From the NCBI GenBank assembly GCA_903939845.1, contig CAJAIJ010000057.1:172129-236128 (forward strand): DNA of 64,000 bases, in the 5' to 3' direction. This stretch comes from an uncultured Solirubrobacterales bacterium. Lineage in GTDB: Bacteria > Actinomycetota > Thermoleophilia > Solirubrobacterales > 70-9. A program made the translations under genes and the position numbers. Positions 18,050 through 28,800 of this stretch are shown here, piece by piece; position 1 is the first letter of the stretch; each line of letters starts with the position of its first letter. Under the pieces are notes generated by a model. The model had not been told where the DNA came from. It made no database searches and saw nothing but the letters and a program-made list of their open reading frames with translations.

Positions 18050-20017
18050 TCAGGAGTTGGGGACGACCCGGATCGCACCCCTCATCAACGGGTGGATCCG
18101 ACAGTAGAACGGGTAGGTCCCTGGCTTCAGGTCGGTCGGCGTGCTCCAGAAGTTGCGCCCGACGGCACCTGTGTTTTCTTCGCGGGGTCCCAGCTGCCCG
18201 GAGTCGAACACCGGCTCGCCATCAGGCAGCGGGTAGGCGATACCGGTGGAACGGTTACACGGCGCCTTGCAGGAGGTGAGCGAATGCCACATCTCCTTGG
18301 CGACGTCGCCGGCCGCGAGCCTGAAGGTCAGACTGTCGCCCTTCGCCACGACCAGGGGCCGCCCCGCAGCGCCGGGAATGCTCATGAAGTCACCGCCGCC
18401 GAAGGTGTAGCCACCGATCAGGAGTTCACCGGATGGCGAGAGGCCGTTCGGCATCTTGGTCGGATCCGGGGCTCCCTCGACGGGCTTGCCGCCGTGGTTC
18501 TCGTTCTCGGGCAGAGGGCCGTGGTTCAGCTCCTTCTTGTGATCCACCCGGTTCAGGAACGGGTCCACCCCGTCTTCGCCGAAGGCGATGTAGGAGATGT
18601 GGATTCCCATCGACTCGTACCAGGAGCCGACCTTGGTCTCGTAGGTGGTGGTGGTCTCGAGCCAGTCGCCCTGCTCGACCTTCACCCGATAGTCCTCGGT
18701 CGAGCCATACATGCCCATGTCCCAGGAGACGGGACCGGACTTCTTCGGACCGGGGATCCTGTCGAAATACTTGGCATTGGACCGGAGCAGGAGGACCTTT
18801 GGATCGCCGGAGGCCTCATCGGTCGAGATCCTCGGGACCTCGCTGTCGCAGGCTTCGAACGATGCCTCTGCACGGGTCAGGGCCGCAAGCGCTCGCTGCC
18901 TCTGCTTCCCGGCCTGAACCACGGACTTCCTCAAGGCCGTAGCCGCACGTGCCTTCGTCGGCCGCTTCTTCGCCTTCATGCGATCGAGGCGTGCCTCGGC
19001 TCTGCTCAGGTTCGCTTCGGCGGCGCGGAGCCGACCGGCCTGGGCCTCGCAAGTGGGGCCCTGGTAAGTGGAGGCGCCGTCTCTGATCAGGTTGAGATCG
19101 GTCCAGAGGCCACCGGAGTGGACGTGCCCGACCGAAGAGACGATGGAGCCGCTCTGGGGAACCCTCCACTTCTGGCGCTGGCCGTAGTTCCCGCCCGGGT
19201 TGCAGTAAGGGTCGGGGTTACTGGCATCATCGGGGTAAGAGAACTTCCCGTCGCTTCCGCCATCTCCCTTTTCGACATCGAAAACGGGGTAGTAGCACCC
19301 GTTCTGGACATCCATCCAGACGGTCCTGACCGGCTTGATCCCCGCCGCCAGAGGCGAGGTATCGGGGATGAAGTCCACTTCCCAAGTGATGTACATCGCG
19401 AAGCTCTGGGGTACGAGGTTGTGAATCATGTGGTTGAGGATCCAGGCCTTCGACCTCTGGTAGCGATACCCGAAGCCTTCGGGCAGCCGCATCTCGGTCT
19501 TCTCTTCGCCCGTTGCGTAGATCCGCTCGGGACCACTACCGGTCAGATCCGTCTGACCGAGGTTCAACCAGACACCGTGGTGGAACATGACCTTGTCCGA
19601 AGGAGGCGTGTAGAGGTCTTCGATTCCATCCACCACCGAAACTCCCGGCTTGGCCGCCATCATATTCGGCTTCATCCTCGTGATCCACCCGTCCTCGGAC
19701 GGACGGTCGGGCAGGTTCACCGGCTGGTAATCGATCCGGTTCGAGCCGGAGTAGACGGGGATCGGACCGCAGAAATAGGTGTGCGTCTCGACCGGCTCGC
19801 CCTCGTTCTCGATGATCGGAGGAATGGGACTGAAGCCAGTGGTCGGACTCGCCTCGGCGGTCTCACTTCCACACGGCAACCTGCTCGGAAAGGCTCCAGC
19901 CGAATCGGCCGGGTTCCACAGCAAGAGAGTCGCCGCCATCGAGAGGATCAGCAGCCCCACCCAGAGGATCTTCCCGTCGGCTGCGCTCATTGCCCTGCGG
20001 TTGCTCGAGACGTTCAA
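18050..20017 (-). CDS. Secreted copper protein: PHM-like dicopper monooxygenase-like region plus C-terminal cupredoxin
   Basis: 655 aa; ordered potential ligands FHHGVW, LNHMIHN, VGHVHSGGLW, YESMGIHISYI; C-terminal MWHSLTSC...YPFYCRIHPLMRG type-1 Cu motif. Confidence 0.65.
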   Translation of the reverse strand: MNVSSNRRAMSAADGKILWVGLLILSMAATLLLWNPADSAGAFPSRLPCGSETAEASPTTGFSPIPPIIENEGEPVETHTYFCGPIPVYSGSNRIDYQPVNLPDRPSEDGWITRMKPNMMAAKPGVSVVDGIEDLYTPPSDKVMFHHGVWLNLGQTDLTGSGPERIYATGEEKTEMRLPEGFGYRYQRSKAWILNHMIHNLVPQSFAMYITWEVDFIPDTSPLAAGIKPVRTVWMDVQNGCYYPVFDVEKGDGGSDGKFSYPDDASNPDPYCNPGGNYGQRQKWRVPQSGSIVSSVGHVHSGGLWTDLNLIRDGASTYQGPTCEAQAGRLRAAEANLSRAEARLDRMKAKKRPTKARAATALRKSVVQAGKQRQRALAALTRAEASFEACDSEVPRISTDEASGDPKVLLLRSNAKYFDRIPGPKKSGPVSWDMGMYGSTEDYRVKVEQGDWLETTTTYETKVGSWYESMGIHISYIAFGEDGVDPFLNRVDHKKELNHGPLPENENHGGKPVEGAPDPTKMPNGLSPSGELLIGGYTFGGGDFMSIPGAAGRPLVVAKGDSLTFRLAAGDVAKEMWHSLTSCKAPCNRSTGIAYPLPDGEPVFDSGQLGPREENTGAVGRNFWSTPTDLKPGTYPFYCRIHPLMRGAIRVVPNS

Positions 20018-20742
20018 CGGAGAACCTTTCTGGAAGTTGATGGCTGGCCGAACTCGACCCAGGTCGTAGCCGAGACGGCCGCCGACCTCTTTCCCTCGAG
20101 GAATCTATTCCCCTGCGGTGACAGTCTAGCCGTGATCGCCTTGCGGCCACCGGCCGGAATCGTGATCGCACGAACCACTCCTAACGCCTTTTGACCGAGC
20201 CGAAGCGTGACTCTGCCGCCCTGGACTCCCGTCGAGCTGCTGACCGTGATCCTGATGGCTCCCTTGCGGCGGACCGAAGACAGACGCTGGGTCTGAACCG
20301 CAACCCCAAGAGCCGGCCGGTTTGCGCGCCAACCCATCTCGGTGACCTGAAGAACTCCGTCCATTCCGGGATGCAAGGTGCAGGCGAACGGATAGTTACC
20401 GGCGTCGAGATACTGGGTACCCCTGACCGGGACATCATTGCCCGGTGCGATCGTCTCCGAGAAGAAGAGGTTCCTTCCATCCGGGCCCTTGCCGGTCGCA
20501 TAGACATTGTGGAGTGCTCCGGCGGCAGCAGGATTCGAGAAGTTTGCAACCTCACCCTGAGGTTGATCGAAGGGAGAGCCAACGAAGGCGAAGTCTTCCT
20601 CGGCGGCGAGGATGATGGCCGGCGAAGCCGACGCCGCGGGGCCGAACGGACTGAATGCCGAAAACACCGCAGCCAGAGCGGCAGCGCCCAATGCCCAGCG
20701 AAGGGTTGCTCTCCCTGACCTCATGTTCGAATCATGACGCAT
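20014..20742 (-). CDS. Secreted cupredoxin/plastocyanin-like protein
   Basis: ALHNVYATG...YPFACTLHPGMDG (His...CxxHxxM). ATG at 20742 has AGGAG 8 nt upstream; ORF extends to 20763. ATGA overlap with the downstream gene. Confidence 0.78.
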   Translation of the reverse strand: MRHDSNMRSGRATLRWALGAAALAAVFSAFSPFGPAASASPAIILAAEEDFAFVGSPFDQPQGEVANFSNPAAAGALHNVYATGKGPDGRNLFFSETIAPGNDVPVRGTQYLDAGNYPFACTLHPGMDGVLQVTEMGWRANRPALGVAVQTQRLSSVRRKGAIRITVSSSTGVQGGRVTLRLGQKALGVVRAITIPAGGRKAITARLSPQGNRFLEGKRSAAVSATTWVEFGQPSTSRKVLR

Positions 20743-20885
20743 CGCTCGGCTCCTCGCTGACATTCCTATTTCGAAAACAGGCCGACGGGAGCCTCACGCA
20801 ATGACTCCCTGATGCATCAACCCCTTCCGTAGGGCATTGCTTCGGTTCAGGGGATGGTCGCTCTCCTCGTCGATACCGGAATAGA

Positions 20886-20915
20886 AAAGGGCCCGGAGTT
20901 TCCCCCGGGCCCTTT
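20886..20915 (-). terminator. Intrinsic terminator of the collagen-like/beta-helix gene
   Basis: AAAGGGCCCGG-AGTTTCCC-CCGGGCCCTTT: 11-bp perfect stem; T-rich TTTTCTATT follows on the minus strand. Confidence 0.8.
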
Positions 20916-20940
20916 CCGATACTGAGATGCTGTTTACCGT

Positions 20941-23900
20941 CTACCGCTTGATGCCCATGCGGCGGATGACTTCGGCCATCGCACCGGCGCCCACGGCGTT
21001 CACGGTCACAGTGACCGAACCGGTCTTCTGGCCGGTGAGGCGCCTGACGACCGAACCCGGGGCCTTGGCCCTGACGGTAGCCGTCTGGCCACTCGGAATC
21101 GTCGTCCGGCTGATCACGGCGTTGGTCGTGACCGACTGGAGGTTCTGCCTGGCCTGCCAGGCAACCCTCGCGCTCCGCACGATGCACTGGGTCTGCTGTG
21201 TCGGACAGGTGATCCTGACCAGCGTGTAGCTCTTGCCGGCCTGAAGCCTGATCGGTGAGCTGTACAGCCTGTTCACCGAGGGGACGGGGCCGCTCGGACC
21301 TTCCGGTCCGGTCGGGCCGCTCGGGCCGGTCGGGCCGGTCGTTCCGGTGCCGGTCGGTCCGGAGGGACCAGACGGACCACTCGGGCCGGTGGAGCCGGTC
21401 GGTCCGGAGGGACCAGACGGACCACTCGGGCCGGTCGAGCCGGTCGGTCCGGTCTCGCCGGTCGGTCCGGTCTCGCCCTGGGGAGCCTCACGGATTGTGA
21501 CCTGGCCGCAGTCGGTGTCCTCGTAGTCGAGGTCGCCGGTGACCGACACAGAACCGGTCTCGAAGCCGGCCTGCAGGGATCCTGTGAACGTGTAGGTGTT
21601 GGCTCCGGTGAAGCCATCGTCATCGATCCAAGAGGTATCGAGGTTATCCCCGACGCGATCGAAATCGATCGGGGAGGATGGGAAGCCCCAGTCGCGCTGC
21701 TCACCGGCCGAGTTGGTCGTAATGCCCGCGGTCGGGTACGCGATGCCACCAGGCCCGGAGTCATCGGCTGTGTAGATCACCGAGTTGCCGATCTCGCAGG
21801 TCATTGTCAGGTAGGGGCTGTAGGCGACGTTGTCACCACCCTGCGTCGGCAGGTCAGAACCGGGACCCGAGTCTCCGACACCGCCGTCGATGATGAGCTC
21901 GCCAGTTGAGACAGACCCAAATCCATCGTCACAAATCAGGCCGCCAGAGGTAAGGGCCTCGAAATCGGCCTCATCCGGGTTGTATGTCGGACCCTGGTTG
22001 CATCCCCACCAGTTGTTTCGGGCGTCGACCGGGTCGACCTGGAGGTTCGCTGCCGGCAGACCACCCTCGTTGTAGGGGTTCCACTCGTCGTCGTAGTAGT
22101 TGACCAGTCCGTATGAGCCGTTCCAGTAGCCGGCTGTGACGTTGCTCAGACCGGATGCGATCCGGTTCCCGGACATCGTGAGGTCGAGAGCTCCGGGGAG
22201 GCCGGCATTGGTGGAGAGGACCCCGTACTGGAAGCCGGTCAACGAGTTGCCATTGACTTCAGCCTGGACTTCGTCGAACTGACTTGCCTCGGTAAATCCG
22301 AACTCCGCGACAGGGCCGACGGTCATGCCGGTGACGGTGTCATCGATCCTGTTATTGGTGATCGAGTAGACCCCGTCGTTGGCAACGATGCCGACCTGCG
22401 GCTGGAGGCTCCCGATGTCGTTATCGAACTTGTTGCCGGTGATCGTGATTCCACCTGCCTCGTCGACCGTATCGGCCGTATCAGGCGCCACCTGATCGTA
22501 GGCCACGACGCCGGCGTTGTTGCCGTCGATCGTGGAGTCCTTGACGAGCGAGTTGTATGTGTTGCCGTCCATCAGAACTCCAGCCTGGTTCATGTTGAAC
22601 ATGGACATGTCCAGGACCCTGAGCCGGGTGTCGTTCTCGGCCAGGATGCCGACCTCGGTGTCGCCACCGAATCCGTCGATACCACCGTGCTCGACCCTGA
22701 GGACGAGGTTGGAGCAGACGTCATCTTGACTGGTGCCGTAGACGGCGCGGCCATTGCCGCCCCCACCGATGGCCTGGAAGGAGGTGTGCGAAACGGTCAC
22801 CCGGTCGGGTTCCTCACAGCTGTTTCCGGGCTCCAGAAGCGGCGGGACGAGGGAGCGATATGCCGCGACGCCCTGACCGATCGCAAAAGGCTTGGCCTGG
22901 GTGGTCGGGGCGTTGAAGCCGGAGATTCCGACGTTCTGAACGTTGCCGCTTGCGTTGTTGAAGGTGACGCCGGTGTAGACCTTGTTCAGATCCTCATCGT
23001 TCGACTGGCTCGCGTTGGCGCCGTCGAGGAACATGTTCCGCACGGTCACATTGGTGGTGCGACCGTTGGAGTCGGTGTCCTCGATGCAGATCAGCGAGCG
23101 GTTGTTCGGGTCCGCATCAACGTTGCCGCCGTCGCAGACCACGGCGCCGTTCCCGGCGGGCGGGCCGGTGTTGACGGTGCCGGTGATGGTGGTCTGAACA
23201 TCCGGGGTCGACTGGTTGTTCTGAGTCTGTCCCTGAATCAGCATGTTGGTGAAGTCCTGCACGAGGGCTCCACCCTGGAAGCCAATATCACCGGGACGCG
23301 GCTCCGGGGCGAAGGGACCGTCGAAGCTCGGCCCAACTTCGATCTTGGTGAAGCCGGTCCGCTGGCTCTGGGTCGGCAAGTTGACCGTGACGCCGCCCGG
23401 CGTCGGAGTGGTGTAGCTGATCTGGTCGCCGACCGGCGAGGTGCCGTTCTCGGCGTAGTTCAGGTTCTGGTTCACCGCCTCCTGCAGCTGGCGGCAGGCC
23501 TCCTGGGCGTTGGCCGTGGGAGTTCCCTGCGGCTCGTAAGGCTCGGTGACCGTGGCGTCGTTCCAGTTGTACGGACCGAGACAGTCGTTGATCGGCTCGT
23601 TCGGGTCGGTGAGGTTGGGAGCCTGGCCCCAGTTGCCTGCCGGGTTGCCGTCCGTGAAGGAGGCGCCGGTCCTCACCTGGTAGGTGTTGCCGAAGGCTCT
23701 CTGAATCCGGCCACGGGCGTTCGAGTCGGCGTCATCGGTGTCGCCGTTTCCGGGCGTGACCGTGTTGCCGTTCTCGAGTTCCACGTTGACCCGGACGTCA
23801 CAGTTGACGTCGCCGGGGAAGTTCGGGTTAGCGGGCGGTGCGGGGGAGACGGAATCACGCGGGTAGTTCTGGGCCGTGTAGGTCGAGGCGAGCTCGTCCG

Positions 23901-24837
23901 GGGTGCCACCGTTGGTCTGGTAGGCGACCCAGCCTCCGCCACGATTCGGGCAGTTCTGCTGCCACTCGTAGGAGATCGTGACGCCGTTGACGACGCCCGA
24001 CCCGGCCGGCTTCTCGGGGTAGCCCGGATCCCAGCCTCCGTTGGTGAGGACGAAGAGGGTCTCGCCGATCCGCCTGATGCCGGAGATGACCGGGTCGGAG
24101 CCTGTGTTGAAGCTCGGGGCGAGGCCGTCGACCAGTGAGGTCGGGCTGCTGGTCGCCGTGGCGGTGCTGCCATCGGGGCCGGTCGCGGTCACGACCAGGC
24201 GGACGCACCGGTTCCACGGCGGGGTTGCCTCGGGAAGAGTGATGGTGGTCGAGTCTCCGCCGACGTTGTTGAAGTAGGTGCAGGTCGAGTCCGATGAATA
24301 CTGCCACTGATAGGAGTAAGTGATCGGAGTCGAACCGGTCCAGCCCGTGGTCGAGCCGGTAAGAGTCTGCGTGACCTCGGGGGTCGTGTCGTCGATCGAG
24401 GCGGTGCCGGGAGTGGGATCAACGCATTCGACCGCGCTGGTTACCAACGAAGTCGCGGGGGTAGAGCCATCGCCATTCACTGCTGTCACCGTGACACGGA
24501 TGAACTGGGTGCAGCCGGACACGGTGTAGAAGGCCGAGTCAGTGCCTACGTTGGTCCAGGGCCCGGTGGCGGTGGTGCCCGTCTGCCACTGGTAGTTGTA
24601 CTCGTCTACGCCACCGCTCCAGTTACCGGTCGTGGTCGAGATCGATTGACCATCCGTCGGCGTGGTGTCGCTGATCACCGGGAGGGTGTCATTGGTGGGA
24701 GGAGCTGCGTACGCGGACGCACCAATCCCCAGGAAAGCAACGAAGAAGGCAGCCATCGCCAGTCCGAGAACGACGAAACGGCCGGCGAAACCGGCACGGA
24801 AAGCTTCGGTGGACGAGACTGCACTTGCGTGATTCAA
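20941..24837 (-). CDS. Large secreted protein: Ig-like repeats, parallel beta-helix region, collagen-like tract, C-terminal domain
   Basis: 1298 aa; N-terminal signal; repeated [17 protein letters not shown] Ig-like motifs; [14 protein letters not shown] / [14 protein letters not shown] beta-helix rungs; (GPT/GPS)n tract. Confidence 0.85.
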   Translation of the reverse strand: MNHASAVSSTEAFRAGFAGRFVVLGLAMAAFFVAFLGIGASAYAAPPTNDTLPVISDTTPTDGQSISTTTGNWSGGVDEYNYQWQTGTTATGPWTNVGTDSAFYTVSGCTQFIRVTVTAVNGDGSTPATSLVTSAVECVDPTPGTASIDDTTPEVTQTLTGSTTGWTGSTPITYSYQWQYSSDSTCTYFNNVGGDSTTITLPEATPPWNRCVRLVVTATGPDGSTATATSSPTSLVDGLAPSFNTGSDPVISGIRRIGETLFVLTNGGWDPGYPEKPAGSGVVNGVTISYEWQQNCPNRGGGWVAYQTNGGTPDELASTYTAQNYPRDSVSPAPPANPNFPGDVNCDVRVNVELENGNTVTPGNGDTDDADSNARGRIQRAFGNTYQVRTGASFTDGNPAGNWGQAPNLTDPNEPINDCLGPYNWNDATVTEPYEPQGTPTANAQEACRQLQEAVNQNLNYAENGTSPVGDQISYTTPTPGGVTVNLPTQSQRTGFTKIEVGPSFDGPFAPEPRPGDIGFQGGALVQDFTNMLIQGQTQNNQSTPDVQTTITGTVNTGPPAGNGAVVCDGGNVDADPNNRSLICIEDTDSNGRTTNVTVRNMFLDGANASQSNDEDLNKVYTGVTFNNASGNVQNVGISGFNAPTTQAKPFAIGQGVAAYRSLVPPLLEPGNSCEEPDRVTVSHTSFQAIGGGGNGRAVYGTSQDDVCSNLVLRVEHGGIDGFGGDTEVGILAENDTRLRVLDMSMFNMNQAGVLMDGNTYNSLVKDSTIDGNNAGVVAYDQVAPDTADTVDEAGGITITGNKFDNDIGSLQPQVGIVANDGVYSITNNRIDDTVTGMTVGPVAEFGFTEASQFDEVQAEVNGNSLTGFQYGVLSTNAGLPGALDLTMSGNRIASGLSNVTAGYWNGSYGLVNYYDDEWNPYNEGGLPAANLQVDPVDARNNWWGCNQGPTYNPDEADFEALTSGGLICDDGFGSVSTGELIIDGGVGDSGPGSDLPTQGGDNVAYSPYLTMTCEIGNSVIYTADDSGPGGIAYPTAGITTNSAGEQRDWGFPSSPIDFDRVGDNLDTSWIDDDGFTGANTYTFTGSLQAGFETGSVSVTGDLDYEDTDCGQVTIREAPQGETGPTGETGPTGSTGPSGPSGPSGPTGSTGPSGPSGPSGPTGTGTTGPTGPSGPTGPEGPSGPVPSVNRLYSSPIRLQAGKSYTLVRITCPTQQTQCIVRSARVAWQARQNLQSVTTNAVISRTTIPSGQTATVRAKAPGSVVRRLTGQKTGSVTVTVNAVGAGAMAEVIRRMGIKR
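21288..21480 (-). repeat. Collagen-like Gly-X-Y coding repeat
   Basis: [64 protein letters not shown]. Confidence 0.9.
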
Positions 24838-24939
24838 CTTATGCCTCCCTGGCGGGGTAGCTGGACTAGACGTTTCGTGAAACAGGGACCGAAACTAGGA
24901 GTTGCGGTCCACCGGAAAATCTTTCTCAATCCTTCGGTC

Positions 24940-25021
24940 GCCGGGACTATACAGAACCCCGATGCGCCAATACTGTCGATTTGTATCTCTCTGGTTGAAA
25001 TATCCCATCTCTAGTCCCGGC
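24940..25021. other. Perfect 10-bp inverted repeat enclosing an AT-richer core upstream of the beta-helix gene
   Basis: GCCGGGACTA (24940-24949) and TAGTCCCGGC (25012-25021), 62 bp apart. Confidence 0.5.
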
Positions 25022-25130
25022 AACGGCACCGATGTGCCCCGGGCTGTGGCGGTAGTTCCGGATCGAGACCCGATCTCCTTCCCGAGCGGTCGAAATCGAT
25101 CGTGGCGTCGGCTGAGACCTGAGGTGGCAA

Positions 25131-25826
25131 TCAGGGCGCGATCAAACCGGCAGCCGGGTACAGGATGCCGTTCGAGGCCAGTGTTCCGGCCCCGGTATCG
25201 AACCGAATCCCGTCCACCCGGAAGTCATCGCCAGACTTCGTGATCCGCAGGGTGTCACCCGCGAGCGGATCCAGCTTCAGTCCGGCCTTGACTGCCTCGG
25301 GTGGGAGCTCTCCGTTCGCGATGCCGCGCCTCATCAGGTCTGAGAGGCCTTCTGGATCGGCAATCTCTGGCTGGACTCCCTTACCGAGAGCGGCGAGTAC
25401 GGAGTCGAGGTCCTTCGGCTTCAGGTATCTGTCCAGGAGGCGGGACTGGGCCTGGACGGCTTCGTTCACGGGTGCGAACACGGTCAGAGAGTCTCCGGTG
25501 GCGAGGTCTTCCGAAACCCCGCTCAGCTGGAGTAGCTTCACGTAACTGGAGTAGTCGGGCTCCGCCTGCAGGACGGCAATCAGGGCCTGTCCGGTCTCAT
25601 CCTCGAGCCCCTCCGGCACCTTCTGTCCGGTCTCTATCGCCGGGGCCTGAAATGCCTGGCTCTTCTTTACCGAGCCCTCTGGCCCTTGGTCGGGAGCGAC
25701 GTCCGAGCCGCCGCCGCAGGCAGCCGGGCCGATGGCCAACAATGCGACGGCCCCGATCGACGCGACCAGTCGGACCGCTGAACGGTCATTTCGGAACTTC
25801 AAAGAGTCTGAGGTTTTGATCAGCAC
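25131..25826 (-). CDS. Fasciclin (FAS1)-domain lipoprotein
   Basis: Lipobox-like LAIGPAACGGGSD; FAS1 motifs LLQLSGVSEDLATGDSLTVFAPVNEAV...SNGILYPAAGLI. Confidence 0.8.
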   Translation of the reverse strand: MLIKTSDSLKFRNDRSAVRLVASIGAVALLAIGPAACGGGSDVAPDQGPEGSVKKSQAFQAPAIETGQKVPEGLEDETGQALIAVLQAEPDYSSYVKLLQLSGVSEDLATGDSLTVFAPVNEAVQAQSRLLDRYLKPKDLDSVLAALGKGVQPEIADPEGLSDLMRRGIANGELPPEAVKAGLKLDPLAGDTLRITKSGDDFRVDGIRFDTGAGTLASNGILYPAAGLIAP

Positions 25827-25851
25827 GTCTGTGAGAATAGAAGATGCTCAG

Positions 25852-28800
25852 ATGGTCGTTTCGGGAAAGCCGGGGAAACGGAGAGGTTCGCCGGGAGGCG
25901 AAGCTCTCCGCCTCCTTGCCCTCTTCATCCTCTCGGTGGCCTCGATTCTTGTCGCGACCCCTCCGGTGTCTGCCACCGCCGCACCCGGCCCGGCCGGCAC
26001 CACAGGGATCCTGATCGGCTTCGAACCCGAAGCCGGCAGAGACTCCAGATCCGACGTCCTGGACGCAGTAGACGGGGAGGTCGTCAGGGCATTCCGTCTC
26101 GTTCCGGGACTGAGGCTGGTCGAACTCCCCGGAGCAATCACTCCGGCCGAAGCGGTCGAGGAGGTCGACGAAATGCCGGGCGTCGCGTTCGTCGCCAGGG
26201 ACTCGGTGATGAAGATAGATCGTGCTGCCAACGACACCCAACTGGACCAACAGTGGGGAATCACGGCGATCCGGGCGCCCTCGGCCTGGGACGTGACGAC
26301 CGGCTCCTCCGAAGTGCCGGTGGCCGTTCTCGACACCGGGATGGACCTCGACCATCCGGACCTTGCCGGAAACCTCTGGACCAACCCTGACGAGATCGGG
26401 GGAAACGGAATCGACGACGATGGAAACGGGTTCGTGGACGACGTCCATGGCTGGGATTTCGTCAACCGGGATGCCGTCCCGGAGGATGACCAGAGCCACG
26501 GGACCCATACGGCCGGCACCGTCGGAGCGGTCGGGAATAACGGGATCGGGGTTGCCGGGGTGGCCTGGGACGTCTCGCTCGTGCCGCTCAAGATCTGCTC
26601 GGCAACCGGCCGCTGCCTGGTCTCGGACTCGATAGCGGCTCTCGAATACGCGGTCCGCGAAGGGATCCCGATCTCGAACAACTCTTATGGTTACACCGGT
26701 AACTGTTCGACCGCCTTCGGGGCCGCGATTCAGGCCGCCGGTGCAGCGGGTCATCTCGTCGTCGCATCTGCCGGCAACGACGGACGCGACCTCGGCGAGT
26801 CTCCGAAATACCCGGCCGCCTGTCCACAGGAGAACGTGATCAGCGTGGCCTGGCTCGCAGACGAAACCACCCTGGCCTCGAAGTCGAACTTCGGGAAGCC
26901 CGAGGTCGACCTCGCAGCGCCCGGTAGCCAGATTCAGAGCACCGTCCCCGGGGGCACCTACGGAGCGAAGAGCGGAACGTCGATGGCCGGACCTCACGTA
27001 GCCGGGACGGCGGCGCTGCTCAAGTCGGCAGAGCCGGAATGGGAGTGGGAGGAGATCAAGGACCGGATCATGGCTTCGACCCGCGAGGTCTGCGGACTGC
27101 CAGTCGTCACGGGCGGGGTGCTGGATGCGGGAGCCGCCGTCCTGGGTGAGGTCGGTCCCGGTCCGGCCTGTCCCGACGCACCCGTGATCACCACTGGCCC
27201 GATGACCCTGACCAATTCGGGGACGGCGACCTTCACCTTCACGGGGGTTGCCGGATCGTCTTTCGAGTGCAGGCTCGACTCCGGCCCGTGGCAGGCGTGC
27301 TCGTCGCCGTCGACCTACACAGGGGTGGCAAACGGCTCCCGCGTGTTCCGGGTCACCCAGAGGGTCGGCGACGGCCCGGCCTCGGCGCCGTCCTCCTGGA
27401 GCTGGACCGTCGACACGAGCGCCCCGACAGCCCCGACCACCTCGGCCGCTCCCACCTCGCCATCGAACGCGACATCGGCCTCTTTTACGTTCTCCGGCGA
27501 ACCCGGGGCGAGCTTCGAATGCCGGCTGGACGATGGCCCGATCACGAACTGCACATCGCCCTACACCGTCTCCGGTCTCGCAGACGGCCCCCACTCGGTG
27601 ACCATCTTCCAGACCGACCGGGCCGGCAACCGGTCGGCCGGGACGACGAGAACCTGGACCGTGCTGGCATTCCCACTCGACCCTCCGGTTGTCACCTATG
27701 GCCCCCAGGCCCTCTCGAACGCAAGGTCGGCCTCGATCACCTTCTCCGGCTCGAGCGGCATGACCACCAGATGCCGACTCGACCGGAACGGCACCCCGGG
27801 TGAGTGGTCGAACTGCACCTCGCCGGTCGAGCTCACCGGGCTGACAGACGGCGACTACCGGCTGTTGCTCAAGCTGCGCGATGGTGCGGGAAACGAGTCG
27901 GCCTCGGTCGAGTGGGCCTGGACGGTCGACGCAACGGCTCCGGCCGCCCCGCGGATCGAGTCGGGTCCCGCGGCATTCGCGGGCCGGTCGGTCGCGGTCT
28001 CGTTCTCCGGGGAGGCCGGTGCCGACTTCGAGTGCCGTCTCGACGGGCCCGACCTCGAGGGTCCCTGGGAGACCTGCGGCTCGCCCTTCGTCCGAGACGG
28101 TCTCGGGGAGGGAGGCCACACGCTCCTGATCCGCCAGCGGGACTCGGCCGGGAACCTCTCCGACTCCTCGACGGTCGAGTGGATCGTCGACACCGAGGCT
28201 CCCGCAGCACCGACCGTCCTGAACGGGCCAACGGGTTCCGTGAGCTCGACCGTGGCCGAGTTCGTGATCGAGGGTGAGTCCGGCGCCACGGCCGAGTGCC
28301 TGATGGATGAGGAACCGGCTCCGGGAGCATGGGCCGCCTGCCCACCAGAGAACCGGTGGGTGAACCTCGGTGAAGGCCCAAAGGAACTCCGGGTCAGGCT
28401 GCGGGACAGGGCCGGAAACCTCTCCGGGGAGACGGTCCGAGGCTGGACGGTCGACACGATCGCACCGGTCGCACCGACCCTCTCGGGCGGCCCGGATCCC
28501 GTTACGCGGACGACCTCGGCCTCGATCTCCATTTCGACCGAGGCCGGTGCGACGGCGTCCTGCAAGCTGGGCAACACCGGCTGGATGCCGTGCGAGGGGT
28601 CATTCGATGCAGACGGACTCCCGGATGGCGGTCAGCTCCTTCGTGTCCGCCAGACCGATAGCGCAGGCAACGACTCGCTCGAGGCGACCTGGCTCTGGAT
28701 CGTCGACACGAGCGACCCTGCCGCCCCTTCGATAGAGGCAGGGCCTTCCGGGCTCTCCCGAGAGGCCGTCGCCCGCTTCTCGCTCGAGACGGAGGAAGGC

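Noticed and set aside
17933-20194. 753-aa plus-strand ORF antisense to the copper-protein gene
   Set aside because: Composition dominated by Arg/Gly/Pro/Asp/His and no recognisable domain; typical high-GC shadow ORF. The minus strand has a signal peptide, copper motifs and ATGA coupling.
24940-25021. tRNA candidate suggested by the 7-bp acceptor-like stem and 82-nt length
   Set aside because: No T-arm GTTCGA motif next to the 3' arm and no D-arm or anticodon arm on either strand.
25786-28119. 777-aa minus-strand ORF opposite the second S8 protease
   Set aside because: Shadow ORF; sense strand has the full catalytic triad and repeat modules.
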